A stretch of DNA of 64,000 nucleotides, from NCBI GenBank assembly GCA_016185395.1, contig JACPNR010000002.1, positions 1 to 64,000 of the forward strand, read 5' to 3'. The first letter of the stretch is position 1. Every line of letters starts with the position of its first letter. Source of the stretch: Candidatus Korobacter versatilis. GTDB taxonomy: Bacteria; Acidobacteriota; Terriglobia; Terriglobales; Acidobacteriaceae. The position numbers and the translations under genes are program-made. Shown piece after piece: positions 1 to 8,974 of this stretch. A model generated the notes under the pieces. It worked only from the letters and a program-made list of their open reading frames with translations, was not told where the DNA came from and did not search any database.

Positions 1-2
1 AC

Positions 3-284
3 AACTACATCGACGCGAACCTGGCGGGCGCTACTGCCGCCGGCACCGCAAAGAGCGGCTACTTCTATCAACCGGGCGCCTGCGGCGCTGCCGTCGCTAT
101 CCCGCCGGCCATCGCCCCCGTCACCACGCCGGTGGTCTCGTACGAGTGGTCGACCTCGCCCGCCAACCTGGGCGTGACCGGCAACCAGGCCTTCTGCACC
201 GACGCGTCGGCTGTGATCTGGAAAGACGTGAACGGCGTTGGAGCCGCCTGCTTGGCTGCCAACCCGCGCGTACCGATCGGGTAA
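3..284 (+). CDS. Type IV pilin-like protein, C-terminal fragment
   Basis: An open frame enters from the left edge and stops at TAA 282-284, giving 93 residues without a start. The tail has the look of a minor or major pilin globular domain: a GYFYQPG-type strand, a segment near VSYEWSTSPANLGVTGNQAF, and a Cys pair (one in FCTDAS, one in AACLAA) that would close a D-region-like loop. The hydrophobic N-terminal helix and prepilin cleavage site lie outside the window. A strong terminator follows at 360-394. The pilus assembly operon 3.7 kb downstream makes a pilin role plausible, but the family call rests on the C-terminus only. Confidence 0.65.
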   Translation, partial: NYIDANLAGATAAGTAKSGYFYQPGACGAAVAIPPAIAPVTTPVVSYEWSTSPANLGVTGNQAFCTDASAVIWKDVNGVGAACLAANPRVPIG

Positions 285-359
285 ACGTAACGTGGTGCGG
301 GCGTGACCCGTCCGCACCACCTCAAGTGTGGCGAAGTACCTGGGGGAGGGTACGAGCCG

Positions 360-394
360 GGGGAGTCTGGATGAAAGTCCAGGCTCCCCTTTTA
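360..394 (+). terminator. Intrinsic terminator after the pilin-like gene
   Basis: GGGGAGTCTGGA pairs with TCCAGGCTCCCC (one G-T wobble) around the loop TGAAAG and is followed by TTTT. A second perfect 9-bp hairpin, GTGGTGCGG/CCGCACCAC at 292-320, lies just downstream of the stop codon without a T-run. Confidence 0.75.
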
Positions 395-460
395 CTTTGT
401 TCCGTCTCAGCCCCCGAAGCTGCTCCGCCAACGCGGGCGTATCATCGTTGGCTCAGACTC

Positions 461-491
461 TTGACAGTTTCCAAACGTAGGCTTTTATAAT
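461..491 (+). promoter_or_regulatory. Sigma-70-type promoter of the ABC/LolA operon
   Basis: A perfect TTGACA at 461-466 and a perfect TATAAT at 486-491 are separated by 19 bp, two more than optimal. Predicted transcription start is near 498, about 23 nt before the ATG at 521. Confidence 0.75.
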
Positions 492-520
492 CGCGCGAAC
501 TTCTGCACGGACCCTCACTG

Positions 521-1462
521 ATGCCAGCAATAGAGATCCTTGGACTCGAAAAGAAGTACGAGGTCGGCTTCCTGCGCAAGACCGAGAAGGTCGCGCTCAA
601 GCCCTTCGAGTTGGCTGTCCAGGAAGGCGAGATCTTCGGCTACCTGGGCCCGAACGGCGCCGGCAAAACGACCACGCTGAAGCTGCTGATGGGGCTCATC
701 TTCCCTACCGCCGGCAGCGCGCGCCTGCTGGGCCGCCACTGGCGCGATCCCGACGTGAAGACCGAGATCGGCTTCCTGCCCGAACAACCATACTTCTATG
801 ACTATCTGACTGCGACCGAGCTGCTCGAGTATTACGGAGAGCTCTCCGGCATGGATCCCACCGCGCAACGACTGCGCGTGCCGGAGGTCCTCGAGCGTGT
901 AGGCATGACGGCCGCCGCCAGCACCCAATTGCGCAAGTTCTCGAAAGGGATGCTGCAACGCGTGGGCATTGCCCAGGCCATCATCCATGACCCGAAGCTG
1001 GTCATCCTCGACGAGCCGATGTCGGGCCTCGATCCCATGGGCCGGCTCGAAGTGCGCGACATCATCCATTCCCTGAAAGACGAAGGCAAGACCGTCTTCT
1101 TCTCCACCCACATCCTCTCCGACGCGGAGACCCTGTGCGACCGCGTGGCCGTGCTCAACGAAGGCGAGCTGCGCGCCATCGGCGTGGTCGCCGACCTCAC
1201 CGCACAGGTGGGCGGCAAAGTGGAAGTCGTGTGGCAGGGCGAAAAGGCCAAACCGGCGGTGGAAGCGTTAGGCGCCGAGTGCCGTACCACGGCCAGCCTG
1301 GTCCGCGCCGTGCTGCCCGAGGCCAAGCTGGATGCGGCCCTTGACGCCATCCGTCAGGCGCGCGAACGGCTGGTCTCGGTCACGCCGGTACGAGCGACGC
1401 TCGAAGACTACTTCCTGCAGAAGCTGGGACGTAAGCCGTTGGAGGAGGTCGAGACGCGATGA
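521..1462 (+). CDS. ABC transporter ATP-binding protein
   Basis: This 313-residue protein is the ATPase subunit of an ABC-2-type exporter. Walker A GPNGAGKT is at residues 43-50, followed by a Q-loop (FLPEQ), the signature FSKGMLQRVG, Walker B LVILDEP with D-loop SGLDP, and the switch histidine in FFSTHILSD. A roughly 90-residue C-terminal extension is typical of the CcmA/NatA-like branch. Its stop overlaps the permease start by 4 nt (ATGA), indicating translational coupling. Substrate is unknown. Expressed from the consensus promoter at 461-491. Confidence 0.92.
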   Translation: MPAIEILGLEKKYEVGFLRKTEKVALKPFELAVQEGEIFGYLGPNGAGKTTTLKLLMGLIFPTAGSARLLGRHWRDPDVKTEIGFLPEQPYFYDYLTATELLEYYGELSGMDPTAQRLRVPEVLERVGMTAAASTQLRKFSKGMLQRVGIAQAIIHDPKLVILDEPMSGLDPMGRLEVRDIIHSLKDEGKTVFFSTHILSDAETLCDRVAVLNEGELRAIGVVADLTAQVGGKVEVVWQGEKAKPAVEALGAECRTTASLVRAVLPEAKLDAALDAIRQARERLVSVTPVRATLEDYFLQKLGRKPLEEVETR

Positions 1463-2235
1463 ACTCCCGCGTGCTCACGATCGCCGCCAACACCTTCCGC
1501 GAAGCCGTCCGCGACCGCGTGCTCTACAACCTGGTGTTCTTCGCGCTGTTGATGGCCGGCGGTTCCATCCTCGTCGGACAGATATCCATCGACATCGAAC
1601 GCCAGGTCGTCGTGAATCTCGGGCTCACCGCCGTCTCGCTCTTCGGCGTGGTCATCGCCATCTTCATCGGCATCGGGCTCGTCTCCAAGGAGATCGAGAA
1701 GCGGACGCTCTATACGGTGCTCGCGCGTCCCGTGCGGCGGTGGGAGTTCATCGTCGGCAAGTTCTTCGGACTCGTGATCACGCTGGTGGTGAACACGTTC
1801 CTGATGTCGCTCGGCGTACTTCTCGCCCTGCTCTACGTGGCCCACAAGCTCGAACGCGGCGACCTCACCGTGGTAGTAGCCATCTACTTCATCGTCTTGC
1901 AATTCGTGGTAGTCACGGCGCTGGCGCTGCTGTTCAGTTCGTTCTCTTCCCCGCTGCTCTCCGCCGTGCTCGCCTTTGCGGTGTTCATCGTGGGAACTTT
2001 TGCTGAGGACCTGCGCGGCTTCGCGGCAATGTCGCAAGGCGTGACGCGCGTCGGCGCGACCATTGCCGCCTACCTCATGCCTAACTTCGCCGCGCTGAAT
2101 GTGATCGCCGAGGCGGCCCACGCCAAGCCCGTCGCCGGAAACCTCATCCTGTTCAACACCGTCTACGCGCTGCTCTATGCGCTCGCAGCGGTCGCCGGCG
2201 CAGTGCTCATCTTCGAGCGGCGCAACCTGAAATGA
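1459..2235 (+). CDS. ABC-2 type transporter permease
   Basis: The 258-residue integral membrane partner of the upstream ATPase. About six hydrophobic segments are visible, beginning with VLYNLVFFALLMAGGSILVG and ending with a helix before the FERRNLK tail. The segment ISKEIEKRT-like 'VSKEIEKRTLYTVLARPV' is the coupling-helix region typical of ABC-2 permeases of the NatB/NosY kind. Start ATG overlaps the ATPase stop. The TPR protein begins 9 nt downstream, so the three genes probably form one transcript. Confidence 0.88.
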   Translation: MNSRVLTIAANTFREAVRDRVLYNLVFFALLMAGGSILVGQISIDIERQVVVNLGLTAVSLFGVVIAIFIGIGLVSKEIEKRTLYTVLARPVRRWEFIVGKFFGLVITLVVNTFLMSLGVLLALLYVAHKLERGDLTVVVAIYFIVLQFVVVTALALLFSSFSSPLLSAVLAFAVFIVGTFAEDLRGFAAMSQGVTRVGATIAAYLMPNFAALNVIAEAAHAKPVAGNLILFNTVYALLYALAAVAGAVLIFERRNLK

Positions 2236-2244
2236 GCGTTTGAG

Positions 2245-3168
2245 ATGAAGTCGCGCGGTCCCGTCACGCTGGTGTTCGCCGTGCTCACGCTCCTTGGCCT
2301 CGCCGGCCAGGCGCTCCTCGTCCGCAAAGTGGACGCGCTCCGCCCCGAAGCCACGCTGGAAGAGGTCCTCTACATCCCCTCGGCCAAGGCGGTGAAGCGC
2401 ATGGGCCTGGGATACACCGGCCTCGTGGCCGACATCTACTGGACGCGCGCGGTGCAATACTTCGGGCGCAAGCACGGCAAAGGTTCCACCCGGTACGAGT
2501 TGCTCTATCCGCTGCTCGACATCACGACGTCGCTCGATCCCAACCTCGTCCCCGCCTACGAGTTCGGGTCAACCTTCCTCGCGCAAAGGCCGCCCCAGGG
2601 CGCGGGACAGCCGGAGAAGGCCGTCGCATTACTTGAGAAAGGGATCTCCGCGAACCCGAACGAATGGAAGCTCTACCTGCATCTCGGCTTCGTCTACTAC
2701 TTCGAGATCAAGGACTACCTCGCGGCCGCGCGCGCCCTGCAACACGCGGCGGAGATGCCCGGAGGCAATCCCGAACTGCGCGCCATCGCCGGCACGCTGG
2801 CGCAGCATGGCGGTGATCTCCAGACCTCGCGGCAGCTCTGGATGATGGTCTATCAGAATGAGAAGCAGGCACAGCTGCGCAAGAACGCCGAGCGGCACCT
2901 CGCGGCCATTGACAACGACGAGATCGTCACCGTGCTCGAAGCAGCCATCGCCGATTTCCGGCGCCGCACCGGGCGCGACCCGAAGAGCTGGGCGGAGATG
3001 AACGCCAACGGCTACGGACGCACTGTCCCCATCGACCCGCAGGGCGACGCCTACTTGCTCATCGAGGGCCGTGTGGAGGTCGCTCACCCGGAGACCTTCC
3101 CGTTCATCACCAAGGGACTTCCACCGGGCCAACAGCCATCCATCGGGCCCCAGATCGTCGTCCAATAG
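2245..3168 (+). CDS. Membrane-anchored TPR-like protein
   Basis: A 307-residue protein with one N-terminal hydrophobic segment (residues 8-25) that looks like an uncleaved anchor. The middle, about residues 85-205, reads as TPR-like helical repeats, for example KAVALLEKGISANPNEWKLY and the following ARALQHAAEMPGGNPEL. It starts 9 nt after the ABC permease and ends 54 nt before lolA. A role as periplasmic partner of the exporter is inference. No enzyme motif is visible. Confidence 0.75.
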   Translation: MKSRGPVTLVFAVLTLLGLAGQALLVRKVDALRPEATLEEVLYIPSAKAVKRMGLGYTGLVADIYWTRAVQYFGRKHGKGSTRYELLYPLLDITTSLDPNLVPAYEFGSTFLAQRPPQGAGQPEKAVALLEKGISANPNEWKLYLHLGFVYYFEIKDYLAAARALQHAAEMPGGNPELRAIAGTLAQHGGDLQTSRQLWMMVYQNEKQAQLRKNAERHLAAIDNDEIVTVLEAAIADFRRRTGRDPKSWAEMNANGYGRTVPIDPQGDAYLLIEGRVEVAHPETFPFITKGLPPGQQPSIGPQIVVQ

Positions 3169-3222
3169 AACAGCAGCTCAGGATCAGTATTCCGTACCCG
3201 GTACCCAGTGGCCGAGGACTCT

Positions 3223-3882
3223 TTGCGCAAACTCTTAGGACTAGCCGGCGTTCTACTGCTAAGCGTGGTCTGCTTAGCGGCGGATAAGTCTGTCCCCGAC
3301 ATAGCCAAGGCCGTGGACGAGCACTACAACCACCTGCAGGCGTTCTCCGCGGACTTCACCGAGACGTACCGCGGCGCCGGCCTCACGCGCAGCGAGAGCG
3401 GCAAGCTATGGCTGAAGAAGCCCGGCAAGATGCGCTGGGAGTATCAGCAGCCGCGCGAGAAGCTCTTCGTCACCGACGGTTCCACCGCGTACTTCTACGT
3501 GCCGGGCGACCAGCAGGCGCGGCGCGCGCCGGTGAAGGAGCTCGATGACCTGCGCTCGCCGCTGCGCTATCTGCTCGGCAAGACGAAACTGCAGAAGGAA
3601 TTCGATGGGCTCGACCTCGCGCCCAAGGTTGCGCCGCTGGCGACCGGAAACATCGTGCTGCACGGACAGCCCAAGTCGCTCGCCGGCCGCGTGAACGACG
3701 TGGTCCTCGAGATCGCGCCCGATCACCGCATCGTCCGCATCATCGTGGAGGAGGTGGACGGCTCGACCACCGAGTTCCGCTTCTCGAACATCATCGAGAA
3801 CCAGCCGGTCGAGGACGCGCGCTTCCGCTTCACCCCGCCGCCGGGCGTGCAGGTCATCGAGTCGAACGACGTAACTCCGTGA
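3223..3882 (+). CDS. lolA: Outer membrane lipoprotein carrier protein LolA
   Basis: LolA ferries lipoproteins through the periplasm from LolCDE to the outer membrane. The protein has a signal peptide (LLGLAGVLLLSVVCLAADK), then the LolA core: HLQAFSADFTETYRG, SGKLWLKKPGKMRWEYQ, DGSTAYFYVPGDQQ, and a C-terminal FRFSNIIENQPVEDARF strand. Start chosen is TTG 3223 because GAGGA at 3214-3218 sits 4 nt upstream; an alternative GTG at 3208 has no ribosome-binding site. Length about 219 residues fits the family. Placement after an ABC exporter and before pilus genes suggests envelope biogenesis. Confidence 0.85.
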   Translation: MRKLLGLAGVLLLSVVCLAADKSVPDIAKAVDEHYNHLQAFSADFTETYRGAGLTRSESGKLWLKKPGKMRWEYQQPREKLFVTDGSTAYFYVPGDQQARRAPVKELDDLRSPLRYLLGKTKLQKEFDGLDLAPKVAPLATGNIVLHGQPKSLAGRVNDVVLEIAPDHRIVRIIVEEVDGSTTEFRFSNIIENQPVEDARFRFTPPPGVQVIESNDVTP

Positions 3883-3964
3883 CCCTCAGTGAAGCCGGCG
3901 TTTCCGCTGATTTCCGGAGAACGAAGCCGCTCTGCCGGCGTCTTACTGATAAGGGCGGGTGTCC

Positions 3965-3993
3965 CTGAGATGGCGGAACGCGAGTGTTAGACT
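3965..3993 (+). promoter_or_regulatory. Candidate promoter of the pilus operon
   Basis: CTGAGA (3965-3970) and TAGACT (3988-3993) have 17-bp spacing; each matches consensus at 4 of 6 positions. The predicted start of transcription lies about 4 nt before the gspF/pilC ATG (4005), which has no visible Shine-Dalgarno sequence, so the transcript may be near-leaderless. Confidence 0.35.
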
Positions 3994-4004
3994 GAAGTGT
4001 TTCG

Positions 4005-5213
4005 ATGCCGGAATTCCTCGTTAAAGTAGCGGATGAACGCGGCCAGGTCGCGCAGCACGTGGAGAGCGCGCGCTCGGTCGAAGAAGCGCGCGAACGCTAC
4101 GCGCAGCAGGGGCTGCTCGTCTACTCGGTAAAGCCGCGCAGCCTGCTCACCGCGGGCGGCCTGCGCCCGCAGCGCCGCGTGAAGATGGACCAGTTCGTCA
4201 TCTTCAACCAGCAGTTCGTCACCCTCATCCACGCCGGACTGCCCATCCTGATGGCGCTCGAGCTGCTCGCCAAGCGCCAGCGCGATGCTTACTTTCGCTC
4301 CCTGTTGGAAAATGTCCGTGAGCGCGTGCGCGCCGGCGAGATGCTCTCCCAGGCCTTCGAGGCGCAAGGCGTCTTCCCGCGCATCTACACCACGACCGTC
4401 CTGGCCGGCGAGCGCAGCGGCAACCTCGAAGAAGTCCTGGCGCGCTACATCGCCTTCGAACGCGTCTCCCTGGCCTTCAAGAAGAAGCTGAAAGCGTCGC
4501 TCATCTATCCTGCGCTGCTCTTCGTGCTCGTCATCGGGATGCTCGGCTTCCTGTTCACCTACGTCATCCCGCGTTTCGCGCAGCTTTACGCCGACCTGCA
4601 CGCGCAACTCCCGCCCATCACCGTGTTCATGCTGAACATCGGCCTGGCGGTGCAGCGCTGGGGATTGTTCGTCGGGCCGCTGCTCATCCTCGGCGCATTC
4701 CTCTTCTGGCGCTGGACGCGCACTGGATCCGGCGGCGAATGGGTGGACCGCCTCCGCCTGCGCGCGCCGGTCCTCGGGGACATCTGGCTGAAGTACCAGG
4801 TCGCGATGTTCGCGCGCATGATGTCCACGCTGCTCGCCGGCGGGCTGCCGCTGGTCAACGCGCTCGAGACCTCCGCCAACTCGATGCAGAGCCGGTTGAT
4901 CTCCGGCGGCATCCAGCAGGCGGCGCATCGCGTGCGCGAAGGCGTTTCGCTCTCGCACAGCATGCAAGAGGCGAAGGTCTTCCCCGAACTAGCGGTGGAA
5001 ATGACGGAAGTCGGCGAATCCACCGGCGCGCTCCCGCAGATGCTCAGCTCCGTCGCCGAGTTCTACGAAGAAGACGTGCAGACCGCGCTGGCGGCTTCCC
5101 TCTCGCTGGTGGAGCCGGTGATATTGCTCTTCATGGGCGTGATCGTCGCGTTCGTGCTTATATCCTTATATATGCCGATCTTCAGCCTGGGAGCATCGGG
5201 CCAACTGCACTGA
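4005..5213 (+). CDS. Type II secretion/type IV pilus inner membrane platform protein (GspF/PilC family)
   Basis: A 402-residue platform protein of the pilus or T2SS motor. Two GspF repeats are visible: the first from about residue 65 (MDQFVIFNQQFVTLIHAGLP), the second from about 265 (YQVAMFARMMSTLLAGGLPL). Transmembrane helices lie near 168-190, 210-235 and 370-392. The family signature LAGERSGNLEEVL and its twin VGESTGALPQMLSSV are both present. The ATPase starts 11 nt downstream. The family interacts with the ATPase and the PilM-N-O ring. Confidence 0.92.
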   Translation: MPEFLVKVADERGQVAQHVESARSVEEARERYAQQGLLVYSVKPRSLLTAGGLRPQRRVKMDQFVIFNQQFVTLIHAGLPILMALELLAKRQRDAYFRSLLENVRERVRAGEMLSQAFEAQGVFPRIYTTTVLAGERSGNLEEVLARYIAFERVSLAFKKKLKASLIYPALLFVLVIGMLGFLFTYVIPRFAQLYADLHAQLPPITVFMLNIGLAVQRWGLFVGPLLILGAFLFWRWTRTGSGGEWVDRLRLRAPVLGDIWLKYQVAMFARMMSTLLAGGLPLVNALETSANSMQSRLISGGIQQAAHRVREGVSLSHSMQEAKVFPELAVEMTEVGESTGALPQMLSSVAEFYEEDVQTALAASLSLVEPVILLFMGVIVAFVLISLYMPIFSLGASGQLH

Positions 5214-5224
5214 TACGGAGTCGA

Positions 5225-6898
5225 ATGGCAGAGAAGAAGCCATCGTTGTTCGTGAATGGGACGCGCGCGCCGGGCGGCAATGGCACGGCGACCGACCGCG
5301 CGGGCGAAGAGCAGCGCGCGCGTGGCCTCGCGCGACGGTATCGCGCCGAGTTCGTGGACTTGAAGGACTACCACATGGACCACGAGCTCTTCCGCTCCGT
5401 CCCGGTAGACCTCATGTTCCGCTACAACTTCATCCCGCTGGAGATGACGCCCGATGGCCGCCTCGCCATCGTCATCGCCGACCCCAGCCAGCTCATGATG
5501 ATCGACGAGATCGGCCTGCTGCTGGGCAAGCGCATCGTCACCAAGGTCGCCACGCTCTCGCAGATCGGCGACATCCTCAAGAAGACCGAGCAGTCGCAGC
5601 GCGTGCTCGAAGAAGCCAGTGAGGGCTTCACGCTCGACGTGGTGAAAGAAGACGAGCTCTCCGATGAGACCATCTCCATCGAGCGCCTCACCACCGACAA
5701 CGATTCGCCCATCATCCGGCTGGTGGATACCACCATCTTCACCGCGCTGCAGCGGCGCGCCAGTGACATCCACATCGAGACCAACGACGACTCCGTCGTC
5801 ATCAAGTACCGCATCGACGGCGTGCTGCAGCAGGCGATGGCGCCCATCGCGAAGGAGCACCACTCCACCATCATCTCGCGCGTGAAGGTGATGAGCGAGC
5901 TCGATATCGCCGAGCGCCGCGTGCCGCAGGACGGCCGCTTCCGCGTCCGCTACGGCGTGCCGCCGCGCGCCATCGACTTCCGCGTCTCCATCATGCCGAC
6001 CATCCACGGCGAGAACGCGGTGCTCCGTGTTCTGGACAAAGAGTCCATGAGCGAGAAGTTCAAGAACCTCACGCTCGATGTGGTCGGATTCGACGAAGAA
6101 GACATCAAACGCTTCCGCCGCTACATCTCCGAGCCCTACGGCATGGTCCTCGTGACCGGCCCGACCGGTTCCGGCAAGACGACCACGCTCTACGCCGCAC
6201 TCAACGAGATCAAGACGGAAGAAGACAAGATCGTCACGATCGAAGACCCGGTCGAGTACCAGATCCGTGGCGTCACGCAGATCCCCGTGAACGAGAAGAA
6301 GGGACTCACCTTCGCGCGCGGCCTGCGCTCCATCCTGCGCCACGATCCCGACAAGATCATGGTGGGCGAGATCCGCGATACCGACACCGCGCAGATCGCC
6401 ATCCAGTCCGCGCTCACCGGCCACCTGGTGTTCACCACCGTCCACGCCAACAACGTGGTCGACGTCATCGGACGCTTCCTCAACATGGGCGTGGAAGCCT
6501 ATAACTTCGTCAGCGCCCTGAACTGCATCCTGGCGCAACGGCTGGTGCGCGTCATCTGCGATTCATGCAAGAAGCAAATACGCTTCACCGATGAGCAACT
6601 GGAAACCAGCGGCCTCGACCCGAAAGAGTGGAAGAACGTGGCGTTCCATGAGGGCGAAGGCTGCATCGAGTGCTCCGGCACCGGCTATCGCGGACGGACC
6701 GCGATCCACGAACTGCTGGACCTGAGCGACCGCGTGCGCGAGATGATCCTGGAAAAGAAACCGACTTCGGAGATACGCCGCGCCGCCCGCGAAGAGGGCA
6801 TGCGCTTCCTGCGCGAATCGGCGCTTGCTAAAGTACGTGCCGGGACCACCACCCTGCGCGAGATCAATAAGGTCACCTTCATCGAGACCGGACGCTAG
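5225..6898 (+). CDS. Pilus extension/secretion ATPase (GspE/PilB family)
   Basis: Hexameric ATPase that powers pilin or pseudopilin polymerisation. Start ATG 5225 gives 557 residues; an open frame continues upstream inside the preceding gene but carries no family signal. Order: an MshEN-like N-domain (residues about 35-135), the linker and first ATPase half with ASDIHIE, Walker A GPTGSGKTTT (near residue 312), the Asp box TIEDPVEY, Walker B VGEIRDTDTA and the His box TGHLVFTTVHAN. A zinc site is formed by Cys445, Cys448, Cys480 and Cys483, as in GspE/PilB. Seven nt separate it from the PilM-like gene. Confidence 0.93.
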   Translation: MAEKKPSLFVNGTRAPGGNGTATDRAGEEQRARGLARRYRAEFVDLKDYHMDHELFRSVPVDLMFRYNFIPLEMTPDGRLAIVIADPSQLMMIDEIGLLLGKRIVTKVATLSQIGDILKKTEQSQRVLEEASEGFTLDVVKEDELSDETISIERLTTDNDSPIIRLVDTTIFTALQRRASDIHIETNDDSVVIKYRIDGVLQQAMAPIAKEHHSTIISRVKVMSELDIAERRVPQDGRFRVRYGVPPRAIDFRVSIMPTIHGENAVLRVLDKESMSEKFKNLTLDVVGFDEEDIKRFRRYISEPYGMVLVTGPTGSGKTTTLYAALNEIKTEEDKIVTIEDPVEYQIRGVTQIPVNEKKGLTFARGLRSILRHDPDKIMVGEIRDTDTAQIAIQSALTGHLVFTTVHANNVVDVIGRFLNMGVEAYNFVSALNCILAQRLVRVICDSCKKQIRFTDEQLETSGLDPKEWKNVAFHEGEGCIECSGTGYRGRTAIHELLDLSDRVREMILEKKPTSEIRRAAREEGMRFLRESALAKVRAGTTTLREINKVTFIETGR

Positions 6899-6905
6899 TT
6901 TGCAC

Positions 6906-7787
6906 ATGGCCAACGCCCCGAAGATCGCTTGTGAGATCGCCGCCGACCGCGTGGTCGCGGCGCGCGCCGCCGAAAGGCAGGGCGCGATCGAGATCTATTC
7001 CCTGCGCTCGCTGCCTCCCGGTTCGCTTGGCCCTTCGCTCAGCCCCGGCAATGTGATGGACCGCGCCGCGGTGCGGGCAGCGGTGTCGAATGCGCTGGCG
7101 ACGGTGGGCGGTACCACGCGCGACGTGATCGCCATCATCCCGGACGCTGCCGCCCGCGTGAACCTGCTCGATTTCGACAAGCTGCCCGACCGTCACGAAG
7201 ACGTCGCTGCACTGGTCCGCTTCCGCCTGCGCAAGTCGCTTCCTTTTGACGTGGAACACGCCGCGCTCTCCTTCGACGTCCACCGCGTCAACGGCGCGTC
7301 GCACGTCGTCGCCGCGGTCGCGCCCGCGGCGGTGGTGCAGGAGTACGAGTCCATCTTTGCCGACGAGGGCTACCACGCCGGCGTGGTGGTCCCCTCCGCG
7401 TTGGCCATGCTCGGCAATCTCGAAGGCGAGCGCCCCGCGATGATCGTCAAAGTGGACGCCACCACTATCACGGTCGCCATCGTGGACCGCGGCGATCTGC
7501 GGCTGGTGCGCGTCATCGAGAACGCCGCCGGTACCGCCCTGACCGGTGAGCAGCTCGCGAGCGAGGTCTATCCTTCCGCGGTGTTTTTCGAGGACACCTA
7601 CCACTCGCGCGTGGAAAGCGTATATGTGGCCGGCATCGTGCCGTTGGCGCAGCTCGCGCCCGCGCTCGAGGCGCACACCGAAGCGCGCGTCTACGAACTG
7701 GTGAGCGGACGCCACGTGGAACCCGGCTCGGGAGACGCGGCCGGCCGCGGCGCACTCGCCGCCGTGGTGGGAGCGTTGCTCGGCTGA
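6906..7787 (+). CDS. pilM: PilM-like pilus assembly protein
   Basis: This 293-residue protein is divergent, but its position before clear PilN- and PilO-like genes and its actin-fold features mark it as PilM-like: an N-terminal ACEIAADRVVAARA strand pair, NLLDFDKLPDRHEDVAALVR followed by RKSLPFDVEHAALSFDV (the PilM 'lp…pfdle' region), and MIVKVDATTITVAIVDRG as the second phosphate-binding strand. PilM is a cytoplasmic actin-like protein that docks the PilN N-terminus. Start ATG 6906 follows the ATPase stop closely; the stop overlaps pilN by 1 nt. Confidence 0.75.
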   Translation: MANAPKIACEIAADRVVAARAAERQGAIEIYSLRSLPPGSLGPSLSPGNVMDRAAVRAAVSNALATVGGTTRDVIAIIPDAAARVNLLDFDKLPDRHEDVAALVRFRLRKSLPFDVEHAALSFDVHRVNGASHVVAAVAPAAVVQEYESIFADEGYHAGVVVPSALAMLGNLEGERPAMIVKVDATTITVAIVDRGDLRLVRVIENAAGTALTGEQLASEVYPSAVFFEDTYHSRVESVYVAGIVPLAQLAPALEAHTEARVYELVSGRHVEPGSGDAAGRGALAAVVGALLG

Positions 7788-8395
7788 TGCGCTACAACAT
7801 CAATCTCGCGACGCGCCCCTACGTTGACGCGCAACGTTTCTACACCGACTGGCTCGCCGGACTCGTCCCCCTGTTCCTGCTCGCCACCGCACTCGTCGGC
7901 TTCGCCGTCCATGCGCTGGTCAGCTCGCGCGAAGTGGCGCAAGCGGTGCGCAAGGTCGAGGGCGAGATCACGCGGCTCGACGCGCAGCGCGCGCGCGCGC
8001 AACAGGTCATGGACCGTCCCGAGAACCGCGACACGCGCATGAAGTCGCAGTTCCTCAACCAGGCCATCGCGCGCAAGACATTTTCCTGGACGCGCGTCTT
8101 CGAGGAACTCGAGCGCGTGATGCCGCCGCGCGTGCACGTGGTCTCCATCCGCCCTGAGACCAGGGGAGACCAGACGCGTCTCGTGATGACCGTCGCCGCC
8201 GACACGCGCGAGAACGCCGTGGAGTTGCTGCGCAAGATGGAAGCGTCCGAAAGCTTCCGCCAGCCGGAGCTGGTGAGCGAAGACTTGCGCCAGACGCAGA
8301 GCGGCGGTTCGCAGGTCGAGTTCCAGGTCTCCGCGAAATACGTCCCACAGCCGCTCGCCCTACCGTCCGCGGCGGCGATGAAAGGCGGCAACTGA
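7787..8395 (+). CDS. pilN: PilN-like pilus assembly protein
   Basis: A 202-residue bitopic inner membrane protein. The N-terminal cytoplasmic peptide MRYNINLATRPYVD carries the PilM-binding INL motif. A transmembrane helix (about residues 25-45) is followed by a coiled coil (REVAQAVRKVEGEITRLDAQ) and a ferredoxin-like periplasmic domain with RVFEELERVMPPRVHVVSI, characteristic of PilN. It overlaps pilM by 1 nt and pilO by 1 nt, a tightly coupled block. Confidence 0.85.
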   Translation: MRYNINLATRPYVDAQRFYTDWLAGLVPLFLLATALVGFAVHALVSSREVAQAVRKVEGEITRLDAQRARAQQVMDRPENRDTRMKSQFLNQAIARKTFSWTRVFEELERVMPPRVHVVSIRPETRGDQTRLVMTVAADTRENAVELLRKMEASESFRQPELVSEDLRQTQSGGSQVEFQVSAKYVPQPLALPSAAAMKGGN

Positions 8396-8952
8396 TGCGC
8401 GACCTGGACGCGGTGCGTAAGCGGTTCGTGGTGCTCGCCATCGTGTTGGCGCTGATCGCCATCGCGGCCGCGGCCTTCCTGCTCACGCCCTACGGACGCT
8501 CGCGCGCGCACCTTCAGGGAGAATACAGCCGCCTCTTCGCGGAGAAGAACCGCAAGCAGGCCGAAAGCGGCTCGCTCGCGAACATCGATGAAAAACTCGT
8601 CACCGCGGGACAGCAGATCGACACGTTCTATCGCGAGCGCCTGCCGGAGCAGTATTCGGCCGTCTCCACGGAATTGGCCAAGCGCGCCTCGGAGAGCGGC
8701 GTGAAGCTCGGCCAGGTGAAATACGACGTGGACAAGGACGTTCCCGCCCCCGGCCTTCGTTCCATCCACATCTCGGCGACCGTCAACGGGAACTACGTGA
8801 ACATCGCGAAGTTCATCAACGCCCTGGAGCGCGACAAGATGCTGTTTGTCCCCGCCAGCGTCGACCTCGCCGAGGGGCAAGGCGGCGTCACGCTGCAACT
8901 GAGACTCGATACTTACCTGCGCGAGGGCGCTAGCGGAGAGGCGGGCATTTGA
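8395..8952 (+). CDS. pilO: PilO-like pilus assembly protein
   Basis: A 185-residue protein with a short cytoplasmic N-terminus, a transmembrane helix (VLAIVLALIAIAAAAFLL), a coiled coil and a periplasmic domain containing PEQYSAVSTELAKRASESGV and a terminal ferredoxin-like fold (NGNYVNIAKFINALERD). PilO dimerises with PilN to form the alignment complex. Start ATG overlaps the pilN stop. Confidence 0.8.
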   Translation: MRDLDAVRKRFVVLAIVLALIAIAAAAFLLTPYGRSRAHLQGEYSRLFAEKNRKQAESGSLANIDEKLVTAGQQIDTFYRERLPEQYSAVSTELAKRASESGVKLGQVKYDVDKDVPAPGLRSIHISATVNGNYVNIAKFINALERDKMLFVPASVDLAEGQGGVTLQLRLDTYLREGASGEAGI

Positions 8953-8974
8953 AGAGCGTAGCGGGCGGTGCGTT

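Noticed and set aside
4739-5224. N-terminal extension of the GspE/PilB frame
   Set aside because: It runs inside the gspF gene in another frame and is Arg/Ala-rich; ATG 5225 starts the conserved N-domain region.
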